Shown here: positions 33,970 through 42,435 of the stretch, in pieces
Position numbering within the stretch: the stretch's first letter is position 1
Layout of the letters: each line of letters starts with the position of its first letter
Position numbers and translations under genes: made by a program
Assembly (NCBI RefSeq): GCF_005938385.1
Contig: NZ_VCRA01000009.1
Coordinates: forward strand, 186,001-250,000
Length of the DNA: 64,000 nucleotides
Source: Paenibacillus mesophilus
Lineage (GTDB): Bacteria; Bacillota; Bacilli; Paenibacillales; NBRC-103111
Direction of reading: 5' to 3'
Notes under the pieces: generated by a model
What the model saw: only the letters and a program-made list of their open reading frames with translations
Database searches by the model: none
What the model was told of the DNA's origin: nothing

Positions 33970-34824
33970 ATGAAACCGGGCGTAAAGCTGGCATGCATGA
34001 CTTTTCCGTACAACAAATATCCGCTGGAAAGGGCGTTGGAAGGCGTAGCCAAGGCGGGTTTCCGGTACGTCTCGCTGGGATTGCCCCATGATGGCAAGCC
34101 TGCGTTCAATGACGGGGCGGAGGGCGAAGCGGAAAGAATACTTCGCCTTCTGGATAAGTATGGGCTCGAGCCCGTGTCGTGGATCAGTACGGATGCGCTT
34201 GCTCCGCAACACCCGATCGAAAGAGCGCGGAAGCGGATGGATTTTGTGAAGGCACTGGGCGTAAAGGAGTTGTTGTCTCTCGGAACGACCAGCTACAGAA
34301 GATTCCCTTCCGAGCCGATCAGCGACGAAGATATGAAGCCGCTGAACGATGCATTTGCCGCGAAGTACCGTCTCGTCGGCGAAGAAGCGGAAAAGCGCGG
34401 ACTCGTCGTGACGATCAAGCCGCATACCGGAAATACGGCGACGGCGCAGGTGATTGCGGACACCCTCCGCACTATCGGATCTCCTGCCGTGAAGGCAAGC
34501 TATGACGCGGGCAACGTCCGCTTCTATGAAGCGATCGATCCCGCGGAAGATTTCCCGGCTATCTCCTCCCAGACGGTTTCGTTTATCGCGAAGGATCACC
34601 GCGGCGCACGCGCGGAGGCCGATTTTCCGATACCGGGCGAAGGGGACTGCAACTTCCCGGCGATGTTCGCTGAACTGAAGCGGGTTTCATTCAGCGGGCC
34701 CGTCATCGTCGAACGTCTTGAGGGGACCGGCGGCCCGGCGTCGGCCGAGGAGCTCGACGAGCGCGTGGCGAAAGCAAAAGCCAATCTGGAGCTGATGCTA
34801 GAGGAAGCCGGTTTCAGCGTATAA
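33970..34824 (+). CDS. Sugar phosphate isomerase/epimerase-like TIM-barrel protein
   Basis: About 284 residues of the AP endonuclease 2-like (xylose isomerase-like TIM barrel) family. Family landmarks are KLACMTFPYNKYPLE at the N terminus, KAGFRYVSLGLP, the metal-site region around VTIKPHTGNTAT and ASYDAGNVRFYE, and the late VIVERLEG (Glu ligand). Members isomerise or dehydrate keto-sugars and inosose, usually beside Gfo/Idh dehydrogenases, as here. The exact substrate is unknown. ATG 33970 was chosen since GTGAGGGA lies seven bases upstream; a GTG at 33955 is also possible. Last gene of the locus, closed by a strong terminator. Confidence 0.87.
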   Translation: MKPGVKLACMTFPYNKYPLERALEGVAKAGFRYVSLGLPHDGKPAFNDGAEGEAERILRLLDKYGLEPVSWISTDALAPQHPIERARKRMDFVKALGVKELLSLGTTSYRRFPSEPISDEDMKPLNDAFAAKYRLVGEEAEKRGLVVTIKPHTGNTATAQVIADTLRTIGSPAVKASYDAGNVRFYEAIDPAEDFPAISSQTVSFIAKDHRGARAEADFPIPGEGDCNFPAMFAELKRVSFSGPVIVERLEGTGGPASAEELDERVAKAKANLELMLEEAGFSV

Positions 34825-34876
34825 CGGGAACAAGGAAAGGGATTTGCCGATGGGAACGAATCACTAAACGATCTGA

Positions 34877-34917
34877 AAAGACCGGGGACGAATCGATTTT
34901 TCGTCCCCGGTCTTTTT
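34877..34917 (+). terminator. Strong terminator of the sugar locus
   Basis: AAAAGACCGGGGACGA pairs perfectly with TCGTCCCCGGTCTTTT; the loop is ATCGATTT and five T residues close it. Confidence 0.92.
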
Positions 34918-34934
34918 GCACCTGTACAAGTTTG

Positions 34935-35332
34935 CTAAAACCATGAACCAGAGAGCTCCTGCGCGCGATGCTCATCGGCAGCAGTGGACACCGTGACGGT
35001 AGGATGGGACTGTTCTCCATAACGAATTAATTGTATTAATAAAATTTCCAGATAATTGCGGATGATCTGATCGCTGCCAAAAGGAGCCTCCATGCCACGT
35101 ATGGGGAAACGCATCGAAGGAGTATGAATGGGTGGATCAAATGTATGGCGCGAAGCATTCAAAGCTGATAATGATCAGATTGGGTGCTTTTCCGCGCAAA
35201 GCTTTTCCGCCATGAAATTCATTCTGCTTGTAGAACACAATATCCCCCTGCACTAGCTGAAAAGTGCGCGAATCGGTCATGCCCCCTTTCGTACATGCAA
35301 ATTAATTGCCTAATAAGATAAAGCGTTTTCAT
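34935..35332 (-). pseudogene. Decayed AraC-family regulator, paralogue of the 28570-29529 gene
   Basis: Minus-strand segments match the intact regulator in order: MKTLYLIRQLICM at the start (35332), then TDSRTFQLVQGDIVFYKQNE, then NEFHGGKALRGKAPNLIIIS and CFAPYI, then FDPPIHTPSMRFP through NYLEILLIQLIRYGE to STAADEHRAQEL. Three things are missing: about 50-60 residues after the first block, about 25-35 residues before FDPPI with a stop or frame change, and the whole C-terminal helix-turn-helix half. It cannot make a working regulator. The upstream region is still almost identical to that of the intact gene. Confidence 0.85.
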
Positions 35333-35357
35333 TCCGTTTATCTTATTATAACAATAA

Positions 35358-35400
35358 GAATGAACACTTTGAATTCATCATGCGCAGAAGTGAATCATTC
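35358..35400. promoter_or_regulatory. Second copy of the palindromic operator
   Basis: GAATGAACACTT (35358-35369) and AAGTGAATCATTC (35388-35400) with GAATTCAT between, matching 29556-29597 apart from one or two bases. It now lies between the decayed regulator and the decayed binding-protein fragment. Confidence 0.5.
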
Positions 35401-35419
35401 TTATGAATAAACTACGAAA

Positions 35420-35492
35420 CTGGAGCAGCCAAAGCCATTGCCTTTGGAGCCTGTGGAATTGGTGTTTTACGCGCTGTCGCCGTTATCCGGAA
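35420..35492 (+). pseudogene. Fragment of a solute-binding lipoprotein gene
   Basis: The plus strand reads EQPKPLPLEPVELVFYALSP then LSG, which matches the mature N terminus of the intact lipoprotein at 30722 (AEPVELVFYALSPLSG). Signal sequence, lipobox and everything after about 24 codons are gone. It is the partner of the decayed regulator to its left. Confidence 0.8.
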
Positions 35493-35592
35493 AGAGCATT
35501 ACATTTTCCAACATAATCTCTCAAACTGTCAAAGTTGCAATACTGAGAAAGAGCAAGGAAACAGAAACATTACTTTATAGAAGGAGGTTTTT

Positions 35593-37566
35593 ATGAGTAC
35601 AGACAGCATAAACGAAAAAATATCGGTAGACGAAGCGTCGAGTAGGTTGATCACACGCCGGTCATTGATCGCAGTTGCCGGAGCCGCATGTTTGACTACA
35701 GCTGCAGCAAGCTTTCTCGGAGGCAATCAAGCCCTCGCTGGTGTAACGGACCAAGTATATGGAACGGGTGGATCACTAACGGCAACAGTGACGGTGGACA
35801 CGATCGAGGATTTGCGTGATTTGACGGGGATGGTGAATGGCCAAGTTGCGGAGGTCATTACAACAGGACGGGCAGGTCTTTTCCGATGGTCAGCTTCCGA
35901 TCATTCAACTGATGTTGCTGCCGACACGAAATCAGGTGTATTTATAACGCCTAGTTCTGATCTGACAGGAACCGGAGGGGCATGGGTGCGAGTGGTTTCT
36001 GGTGCTGTTGACCCGCGCTGGTTTGGGGCCGACGATTCCGGAGTGAATGATTCCAGCGGGGCGTTCCAGGCTGCCGTCGATTACTTTGGTTATCCCTCAA
36101 GCAATCCCGGGGTGACAGCGAATCATGGTGGCGTTATTGTTGTCTATCCGGGAAAATACAAGCTTTTGTCGAGTGTAAGAATTCTGAACAACGTTTTCTT
36201 CGTTGGTCATGGAACAAATACGATTTTGGAGATTCATGACGTTGGCTTGATTTTTGGCCGATCCCCCAATGAAACAGGTGGACGAGTTGATGTGCTTGGC
36301 GGGGTAAGCAGGTTTAAAATTATAGGCGGTGTCGGCGTCGAAGGACATATCTCCAAGCTGTACGGTTCTACGAACGCCGCCTTTGGTTTTACATCCATCA
36401 CAACGAACTATGCAGGCTACAAGCTCCCCGATAGCAGTGCGAATGTAAGCACGGTGGGCATTAGAGTTCAGGGCGCGTACGCACCATTCGTTATCTCGGA
36501 AAATTTCTTTTACGGGCTGGACAGCGCAATGCAGATCAGGGCGCAATACGGGCTGACGATATGCGATAACAGAGTTTGGTATACGAACGTAGCCGTTGAA
36601 ACGACTGGGTTGGTAACAACTACTAATATTCGTGATAATACTTTTGAGCGATGCGCAATCGGCGTTTTCTTGAAATACCCTTGTTCGTTTATGCGAATTG
36701 ATCATAACATAATCGAGGCCAATTATGCGGGTTGTGACCTTCTGATCTACAATAGCGGGGAGGATATCGAAGTAACGCGGAACTACTTCGAAGGCAGTAC
36801 AAACAACATTGAAATTCGCGGGGATTCCGGATTGCCTTACGCTCCGCACAAGCTGTACTTTGAGCGTAATACGGGGATGAAAGTTCATTGCCGTCTGTCT
36901 CAGCTCTACGATGTGTTCTTCAAACAATGCTGGATGAACGGTGTCGACTTTAATCTGTTTGTGGGCGGAAAAATGGGCAACATCGTGTTCGAGGATTGCT
37001 ATGACGGCCCGTCTGAGAACCCGATGGACGTCAATACCCGTCTCACCTTCAATACAGTGTCTGCTACTTTCGCCAAGTTCATTGAATACCGTGGCAGGGT
37101 GCAAGGCGTGGACGTAGGCAATGCAAATTTCCCGCAGCTGGCTACCCGGAAAGCGCAGAGCTATTACGTCGCAACGTCGGCGACAAGTTCCCCGCAGCTA
37201 GCTTTTGCAGTCCGTGTGCCAACCGATGCAGTAGACGCCACTCTGATGATCAGAGGGCAAAAGTATATGCAAGGACAGGATACGACGCTTCGTCAAGTAG
37301 AATGGAGGGCTGCTATTAAGCGTACCAGCAATTCCGTCTCCAGCGTTGCTGAGATTAAACTGATTTCTGATACCGAGTTTACTACGATTTCCACAACTGC
37401 TCTGTTGGCCGCCCCTGTTAGTCCGACTGTCAACATATCCGGTGATCCCAATAAAGAACAAAGCGTAGCATTCAACCTTCTAAATGGGCAAACAGGCGGA
37501 ACTACTGCCAAATGGGTTTTAAAGGCGGAATTAATCACCAACCACAATGGGGTAGAATTCAGCTAA
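35593..37566 (+). CDS. Secreted right-handed beta-helix protein, tailspike/pectate-lyase-like, Tat signal
   Basis: 657 residues. The N terminus carries a twin-arginine signal (RLITRRSLIAVAGAACLTTA). Residues 65-140 match a module often seen ahead of phage tailspike beta-helices (IEDLRDLTGMVNGQVAEVI, GLFRWSASDHSTDVAAD, GAWVRVVSGAVDPRWFGADD). A pectate-lyase-3-like helix follows (about 140-500; FQAAVDYFG, HGGVIVVYPGKYKL, many N-x-F/N-T turns), then a C-terminal sandwich. It probably binds or cleaves an acidic or branched glycan outside the cell. The gene is clearly AT-richer than the flanking sequence. GAAGGAGG precedes ATG 35593. Left neighbours are gene remnants and the right neighbour is a DUF4838 protein of similar base composition, suggesting joint acquisition. 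Confidence 0.83.
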   Translation: MSTDSINEKISVDEASSRLITRRSLIAVAGAACLTTAAASFLGGNQALAGVTDQVYGTGGSLTATVTVDTIEDLRDLTGMVNGQVAEVITTGRAGLFRWSASDHSTDVAADTKSGVFITPSSDLTGTGGAWVRVVSGAVDPRWFGADDSGVNDSSGAFQAAVDYFGYPSSNPGVTANHGGVIVVYPGKYKLLSSVRILNNVFFVGHGTNTILEIHDVGLIFGRSPNETGGRVDVLGGVSRFKIIGGVGVEGHISKLYGSTNAAFGFTSITTNYAGYKLPDSSANVSTVGIRVQGAYAPFVISENFFYGLDSAMQIRAQYGLTICDNRVWYTNVAVETTGLVTTTNIRDNTFERCAIGVFLKYPCSFMRIDHNIIEANYAGCDLLIYNSGEDIEVTRNYFEGSTNNIEIRGDSGLPYAPHKLYFERNTGMKVHCRLSQLYDVFFKQCWMNGVDFNLFVGGKMGNIVFEDCYDGPSENPMDVNTRLTFNTVSATFAKFIEYRGRVQGVDVGNANFPQLATRKAQSYYVATSATSSPQLAFAVRVPTDAVDATLMIRGQKYMQGQDTTLRQVEWRAAIKRTSNSVSSVAEIKLISDTEFTTISTTALLAAPVSPTVNISGDPNKEQSVAFNLLNGQTGGTTAKWVLKAELITNHNGVEFS

Positions 37567-37575
37567 TACCTGGTT

Positions 37576-37618
37576 TACATGAATGTTAATTGACCGGTCG
37601 TGTAATCAAATTCATGTA
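37576..37618. promoter_or_regulatory. Palindromic site between beta-helix and DUF4838 genes
   Basis: TACATGAAT (37576-37584) and ATTCATGTA (37610-37618) are perfect 9-bp inverted arms around a central GACCGGTC palindrome (37592-37599). There is no T-run, so a protein-binding site or an attenuating hairpin is more likely than a terminator. Confidence 0.45.
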
Positions 37619-37666
37619 CGATACACCATTCGTGAAATAGGGAAACGATCTAGGAGGTAGTTGGTA

Positions 37667-40435
37667 TTGAGAAAAAAAATGTTGGTGTCAACTCTAGTTT
37701 TTGTTTTTACGATTATGCAGTTCATTGGGCTGGGATATCAAGCGAAGGCAGCTGAAATTGGAAATGTTGAGCTCGATGCGATCCTCGTACAACTGAATGC
37801 TCTGAATACATCGGGAAAGGTTCAACATCCGCTATTCTCACAATTGAGTAATGGTGTGATGCAGGCGAAGCATCAATTGGATAAAGGCGATAAAGCGCAA
37901 GCGATAAAAAAATTGGAGGATGTTCTGGCACATCTCCATAATGATTCGATGAGTAAGTTCGTGAGTGAAGCGGCGAAAAAGCAACTTAATGCGGCCGTGA
38001 AGGAAGCGATCGCTATACTTGACGGTTCGGCTCACGTTATTGTTCGGAATGGACAAGCGAATGCGATCGTCGTTATCAAAGATAATGCAGATAAGACGAC
38101 TGAGGTTGGGGCAAAAACTCTAATCGAGTATATTAAAAAGTCGACCGGAGTTGAATTGCAACTGATGACAGCAAGCGAACTCGTCCGTTCGGGCTCTGGT
38201 AAGACGGGGGTTGTCTTGATTGATGTAGGGGGTGTCGATGGGCAATCTGAAATGTTGAGTCAGATGGATAGTCAAGGTTTTATTATTCAATCTCAAGGGG
38301 AACGCATTCTTATAGCGGGTCCAACCATATGGGGAACTTTAAATGGCGTTTACGGATTTTTGGAAACCTATGTTGGTGTTCGCTGGCTAATACCAGGCCC
38401 AGACGGTGAAGATGTTCCGCAGAAAACGAATTTGATCGTGCCACGTGCTGAGGTAAGAGAAGAACCGGCGTTTGCCTTTCGGCAATTGAGTCCTTTTGGC
38501 GGTGATCCTGGGCAAGCAGCCGGCAATCAACCGACAAATGTGTGGGCGCAGCGGAACAGGCTGCAAGGGCTTTATAATGGGACCGTTAGTTTTCACCATA
38601 ATTTGCACTCCTTATTCCCACCGGAGAAATATGCAGTAACTCATCCCGAGTTTTATCCGGATGGAAAACCGCCGGCTCCAGGAAATAAAACATCATGGCA
38701 GCCATGTTTCACTGCAAAAGGCAGCGTGGAGGCAGCAGTTGCAGGGATCATTGCCTATTTTGATCAAAATCCGGACAAAACATCGTTCTCGCTCGGCATT
38801 AATGATAACGCTAGGTTTTGCGAAGTGAATCCGAGCCACCCACAATATCCAAATAAACTAAATTCGCTCGGCAGTGTTGATATGTCGGACATTTACTATA
38901 AATGGGTAAATGATGTTGTGGAGCAAGTTCTGAAGGTACATCCTGGGAAGTGGTTTGGATTGCTGGCTTATTTTAATGTATACGATCCCCCTTCATTTGC
39001 ATTGAATCCTCAAGTCGTACCTTTTCTTACAAATGATCGAATGATGTGGATTGATGAAGAATTCAAGATGCAAAAACAACGGCAAGTGGAAGAATGGAAC
39101 AAAGTTGCAGCACAAATAGGTTGGTACGATTACATGTATGGTACGATGTATATGTTGCCGCGGGTGTATCCGCATTTGATGGCAGAAAATTATAAAATTG
39201 ATCAACAAAATCATGTGTTCGGAAATTATGTAGAAATGTATCCGAATATAGGGGATGGTCCAAAGGCTTGGCTTTCTGCGAAATTGCTATGGGATCCGGA
39301 TCAGGATGTGGATGCTCTGCTGCAGGAATGGTACGAACGAATAGTAGGGCCGGAGGCAGCTCCTGACTTAAAGGCGTATTTTGAACTGTGGGAGGATTTC
39401 TGGTCTGTGCGGATCAAAGATTCTCCATGGTTCATGGTGGGAGGCATACTTCTACCCATTACCAATGCTTCGTACTTGAATCTGGTGACGGATGAAGATG
39501 TGGCAGAGAGTAGAAGGCTGATTACATCTGTTGTGTCCAAAGCCGGGTCGGAAGTTCAACAAAAACGTGCTCGTTTGTTCGGGCGTATGTTTGAATATTA
39601 TGAAGCATCGATTTTAAGTTATCCGCGCAATGTGGATCGACCTGAAAATACAGCTGCTGCGTTGGCGATGTTGGATAGGGTAACTCAAGGTGTAGAGCCG
39701 GCGAAAGAGAGACATCAGCTGATTCAGGAATTTAGCAGTGATCCTGCATTGAAATTTCCAACTTTGCCGGTAGCCAATTGGTCTGGGAGAAATGCATATG
39801 AATTTTGGAATCTTGTAGACTATATGGCTCAGTTTGAACCAGAAGGCGGACCTTTGACAAATAAGGTACGTGAGTTGGCGGGTGACAGCAACTTGCCTTT
39901 GCAGCAACGTGAAGTAGTCCAGCTGTTGAAGCAAATCAATGAGGGGAAAGCGCCAAATTTAATGCAAAATGCTTCTTTCGAGCAGGGAGCAAAAGATGCT
40001 CCGCCTTGGATAAGGTGGGTGACGTCCGGAGGACCGATGGAACGGGTAGAAGGTGTTGCTCGTACCGGCGAGGCGAGCTTGCTGGTGAATCATCTCGTGC
40101 GGGGCGGCCCTTATCAATTTCTGTCGGCGAAGCCTGGACTTTTAGCATCGCGAGTTTACTACTATACCCCTCCGGGTACGGAGACGCAAGGTACGATTCA
40201 ATTGTTCTATCAAGTATTAAATGCGAATGGTTCAGCCTTGCTAACGTTTAATCAGGAGTTTGTACCTTTATCCAGTACAGCGGGTGAGTGGTCTTCTCTT
40301 GTACTGTTGGAGGAAATTCCCGAAACCGTAAAGGGGTATCAAGTCGATCGGATTCAAGCTTTTATTATCGTTGACAGCGCTGAAGATGCGAAAGTTTATA
40401 TCGACGATGCAGTCGTTCATCAACTTATTAGATAA
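37667..40435 (+). CDS. Secreted DUF4838 protein with FIMAH-like N terminus and carbohydrate-binding-like C terminus
   Basis: About 922 residues. A signal peptide (MRKKMLVSTLVFVFTIMQFI, cleavage near AKA-AE) is followed by a FIMAH-like helical hairpin (about 35-100, LVQLNALNTSGKVQHPLFSQ), an alpha-glucuronidase-N-like domain (125-265; GAKTLIEYIKKSTG, WGTLNGVYGFLE), the DUF4838 domain (290-660; SFSLGINDN, WFGLLAYFNVYDPP) and a C-terminal beta-sandwich (765-920; NLMQNASFEQGAKDA). DUF4838 proteins are thought to be glycan hydrolases, but the activity is unproven. TTG 37667 has AGGAGGT eight bases upstream. The gene is AT-richer than the genome average here. Immediately after it lies a high-GC remnant of a similar C terminus. 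Confidence 0.85.
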   Translation: MRKKMLVSTLVFVFTIMQFIGLGYQAKAAEIGNVELDAILVQLNALNTSGKVQHPLFSQLSNGVMQAKHQLDKGDKAQAIKKLEDVLAHLHNDSMSKFVSEAAKKQLNAAVKEAIAILDGSAHVIVRNGQANAIVVIKDNADKTTEVGAKTLIEYIKKSTGVELQLMTASELVRSGSGKTGVVLIDVGGVDGQSEMLSQMDSQGFIIQSQGERILIAGPTIWGTLNGVYGFLETYVGVRWLIPGPDGEDVPQKTNLIVPRAEVREEPAFAFRQLSPFGGDPGQAAGNQPTNVWAQRNRLQGLYNGTVSFHHNLHSLFPPEKYAVTHPEFYPDGKPPAPGNKTSWQPCFTAKGSVEAAVAGIIAYFDQNPDKTSFSLGINDNARFCEVNPSHPQYPNKLNSLGSVDMSDIYYKWVNDVVEQVLKVHPGKWFGLLAYFNVYDPPSFALNPQVVPFLTNDRMMWIDEEFKMQKQRQVEEWNKVAAQIGWYDYMYGTMYMLPRVYPHLMAENYKIDQQNHVFGNYVEMYPNIGDGPKAWLSAKLLWDPDQDVDALLQEWYERIVGPEAAPDLKAYFELWEDFWSVRIKDSPWFMVGGILLPITNASYLNLVTDEDVAESRRLITSVVSKAGSEVQQKRARLFGRMFEYYEASILSYPRNVDRPENTAAALAMLDRVTQGVEPAKERHQLIQEFSSDPALKFPTLPVANWSGRNAYEFWNLVDYMAQFEPEGGPLTNKVRELAGDSNLPLQQREVVQLLKQINEGKAPNLMQNASFEQGAKDAPPWIRWVTSGGPMERVEGVARTGEASLLVNHLVRGGPYQFLSAKPGLLASRVYYYTPPGTETQGTIQLFYQVLNANGSALLTFNQEFVPLSSTAGEWSSLVLLEEIPETVKGYQVDRIQAFIIVDSAEDAKVYIDDAVVHQLIR

Positions 40436-40501
40436 TTGTGAACGAGATAAAATAATAGGGGCCAGATCGGTTGTCTGAGTTGTTCTCGGGCAAGGTCAGC
40501 G

Positions 40502-40603
40502 GCGAAAATCGTGTACGTAGACGATGCGGCGGTTACACAGCACGCGCACACTGCCGGCTCGGCGCCGGGAAAATATACGGTGCAAATCAGGTACAGGAAA
40601 TAA
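40502..40603 (+). pseudogene. 3' remnant of a lost secreted-protein gene
   Basis: In frame and ending at TAA 40601-40603 the DNA reads AKIVYVDDAAVTQHAHTAGS then APGKYTVQIRYRK. The first part parallels the end of the DUF4838 protein just upstream (AKVYIDDAVVHQ), but base composition is high-GC like the chromosome. It looks like the tail of an older gene whose body was replaced by the AT-rich genes. Confidence 0.65.
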
Positions 40604-40736
40604 ACAAACTGCCGGGCATAGCACACAATTCAAGGCGGTAGACTGAGGGCCGGCTGCACATAATTTCCTTCGGAGCGGGAACAGTAAGACGGGCTTGCGA
40701 ATAACCGATCCGACAAACCGAAGGAGATGAATACAG

Positions 40737-41309
40737 ATGCCATACGGCGCTCACGAAACGATGGAAGTACACGAAATTTTGAACGAGAAGATCAATTTGA
40801 TCAACCATTTTTCGTTCTACGCCCAGCAAGCGCAGTTGCCCGAGCTTCGCGACATGATCAACCGCCATTTGCAGACGGCGGTGCAATCGTACGATCAACT
40901 GGTCGGCTACACGCATGACTATAATGCCGTCGCCAACCGCCCGGCGCCATACGGCATGCCCCAGGTTCAGCCGCAGCAGGTGCAGTACGGACTGCATCAG
41001 CCGGGAACACACGCCCCGATGCAGGGACAGTTCGACGACCGGCAAATCGCCGGCTCGATGCTGTCCTGCCACAAAAACTCGGCCAAAAACCATATGGCCG
41101 GCTCTCTGGAATGCGCGGACCCGAACGTGAGACAAATGCTCGTGAACGGAGCGGTAGACTGCGCCAACCAAGCGTATGAGGTGTTCCTGTTCATGAACCG
41201 GATGGGCGCTTATCAAGTGCCTACGATGCAGGATCATACGGCCAAGACGTTTCTGCACAGCTATCAGCCGATGCATCAGACGGGCGCGCCGATGGGCGGC
41301 GGCCACTGA
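40737..41309 (+). CDS. CotF-like spore coat protein
   Basis: 190 residues. The N-terminal helical part (HEILNEKINLINHFSFYAQQ) and the C-terminal half (RQIAGSMLSCHKNSAKNHMA, NGAVDCANQAYEVFLFMNRM, GAYQVPTMQDHTAKTFLHSY) match spore coat protein CotF/YhcQ-like ferritin-type helices. The linker is rich in Pro, Gln and Gly. Expression in the mother cell would be expected; a sigma-E/K promoter was not clearly seen. AAGGAG lies nine bases before ATG 40737. It is transcribed alone, ending at a bidirectional terminator, and is unrelated to the sugar genes around it. Confidence 0.85.
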   Translation: MPYGAHETMEVHEILNEKINLINHFSFYAQQAQLPELRDMINRHLQTAVQSYDQLVGYTHDYNAVANRPAPYGMPQVQPQQVQYGLHQPGTHAPMQGQFDDRQIAGSMLSCHKNSAKNHMAGSLECADPNVRQMLVNGAVDCANQAYEVFLFMNRMGAYQVPTMQDHTAKTFLHSYQPMHQTGAPMGGGH

Positions 41310-41327
41310 TTCTATGCAAAGCAAAGA

Positions 41328-41358
41328 AAGATGCCGGGCGGCAGTCCCGGCATCTTTT
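41328..41358 (+). terminator. Bidirectional terminator between coat gene and AraC gene
   Basis: AAGATGCCGGG and CCCGGCATCTT form a perfect 11-bp stem with a 7-base loop. TTTT follows on the plus strand, and TTTCTTTG on the minus strand. Confidence 0.88.
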
Positions 41359-41383
41359 GCGTTGTATGCTGCGGGCCCCGCAG

Positions 41384-42250
41384 TCAGTTCGAAGCGGTAT
41401 AAGACAATTTCCGCACAAGCTTGCGATACTGGTCCGGGGTCATCCCGACCTGCTTCTTGAACACCCGGCTGAAGTGCGATACATGCTTGAACCCGACCAT
41501 GTAGCATACATCGGTGATGGAATTCCGGTCGCTATGGTAGAACAAAATTTTGGCCTGATTGACCCTTCTTCTGTACAAGTAGTCGAACACGGTGAGCCCG
41601 GTTACTTCCCGGAACACTTTCATCAGGTGAAACCGGTTCATATGCAGATCGGCCGCCATCTTCTCCAGCTCGATATCCTCCATATATCCTTCCTCGATGT
41701 ATGCGATCATGTTCTGCACATACCGTTCCCGGTCCGTAGCCAAGCTCCGGTTCGTCTCCATATGTTCGCGGCACTGCTCGCAGATAAGCAGCAGCAGGTC
41801 GTAAAATGCCGAAAGCAGCCTATAGTGATGAACGACGTCATTCGAATAGTAGAACCGGTTGATCCGCTGCAAGATGGTTTCGCACTCCGCCCTCGCTTCC
41901 GGACTTAGCCGGATATGGTGGTTTCTTAGTACCTCGAACGGCTTGAGCGGTCCGCACGCCAGCAGCTCCGGGCCGAACAATTGGGCGAGATGGGGGTCGA
42001 ACGAGAACGTCGTACGTACATATTCCGCCGAAAGGTCGATCTTCGGACAGTGCCGCGTCATTCCGTTCATAATGATCAGATCGCCGGGCTCGAGGGGGAT
42101 GATCCGGTCCCCGAGTAAATAGTCGCAACGGCCGCCGTGGAAATAATAGATCTCGTACTGCGGATGCGAATGAAAAGTCAAGGCCGGGGGCAGCTTGTTC
42201 CACTTGTAATAATAAGCAGCGAAAATGCGAAAAGGATGCGACTTCACCAC
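41384..42250 (-). CDS. AraC-family transcriptional regulator
   Basis: 288 residues. The cupin sensor has HSHPQYEIYYFHGG (His cluster), DRIIPLEPGDLIIMNG and a middle helical region; the C-terminal AraC domain has DIELEKMAADLHMNRFHLMK and SITDVCYMVGFKHVSHFSRV, ending VGMTPDQYRK. The GTG start at 42250 has GGAGGGA seven bases upstream. It is divergent from the solute-binding lipoprotein at 42576 with 325 bp between; this pairing and the catabolite-type sites in the gap suggest it controls uptake of one sugar. Confidence 0.9.
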   Translation of the reverse strand: MVKSHPFRIFAAYYYKWNKLPPALTFHSHPQYEIYYFHGGRCDYLLGDRIIPLEPGDLIIMNGMTRHCPKIDLSAEYVRTTFSFDPHLAQLFGPELLACGPLKPFEVLRNHHIRLSPEARAECETILQRINRFYYSNDVVHHYRLLSAFYDLLLLICEQCREHMETNRSLATDRERYVQNMIAYIEEGYMEDIELEKMAADLHMNRFHLMKVFREVTGLTVFDYLYRRRVNQAKILFYHSDRNSITDVCYMVGFKHVSHFSRVFKKQVGMTPDQYRKLVRKLSYTASN

Positions 42251-42314
42251 AGAAAAGTCCCTCCAATCCCGGAAAGTCTAAGTTGATAATGTAAGTATAC
42301 CATAAGGATCCGTT

Positions 42315-42329
42315 TTGAAATCGCTTACC
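42315..42329. promoter_or_regulatory. cre-like site 1
   Basis: TTGAAATCGCTTACC fits the CcpA cre consensus WTGNAANCGNWNNCW at all but the last base. It lies 65 bp ahead of the AraC start codon. Confidence 0.45.
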
Positions 42330-42402
42330 CGGCGCATTCGGGAAACAAATCAAAAAACCACTTACAGTTAAAAGAAGCGCCCACCCTCCCATTTGAGATC
42401 AA

Positions 42403-42430
42403 TTCAATTTTTCGGACGCTGTGCTATATT
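42403..42430 (+). promoter_or_regulatory. Probable promoter of the 42576 binding-protein gene
   Basis: TTCAAT (42403-42408), 16 bp, then TATATT (42425-42430) with an upstream TGC giving an extended -10. The cre-like site at 42436 overlaps the expected transcription start. Confidence 0.45.
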
Positions 42431-42435
42431 TGTTT

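Noticed and set aside
35593-37566. Prophage remnant
   Set aside because: The beta-helix protein has tailspike-like modules but carries a Tat signal, and no phage structural, integrase or lysis genes are nearby.
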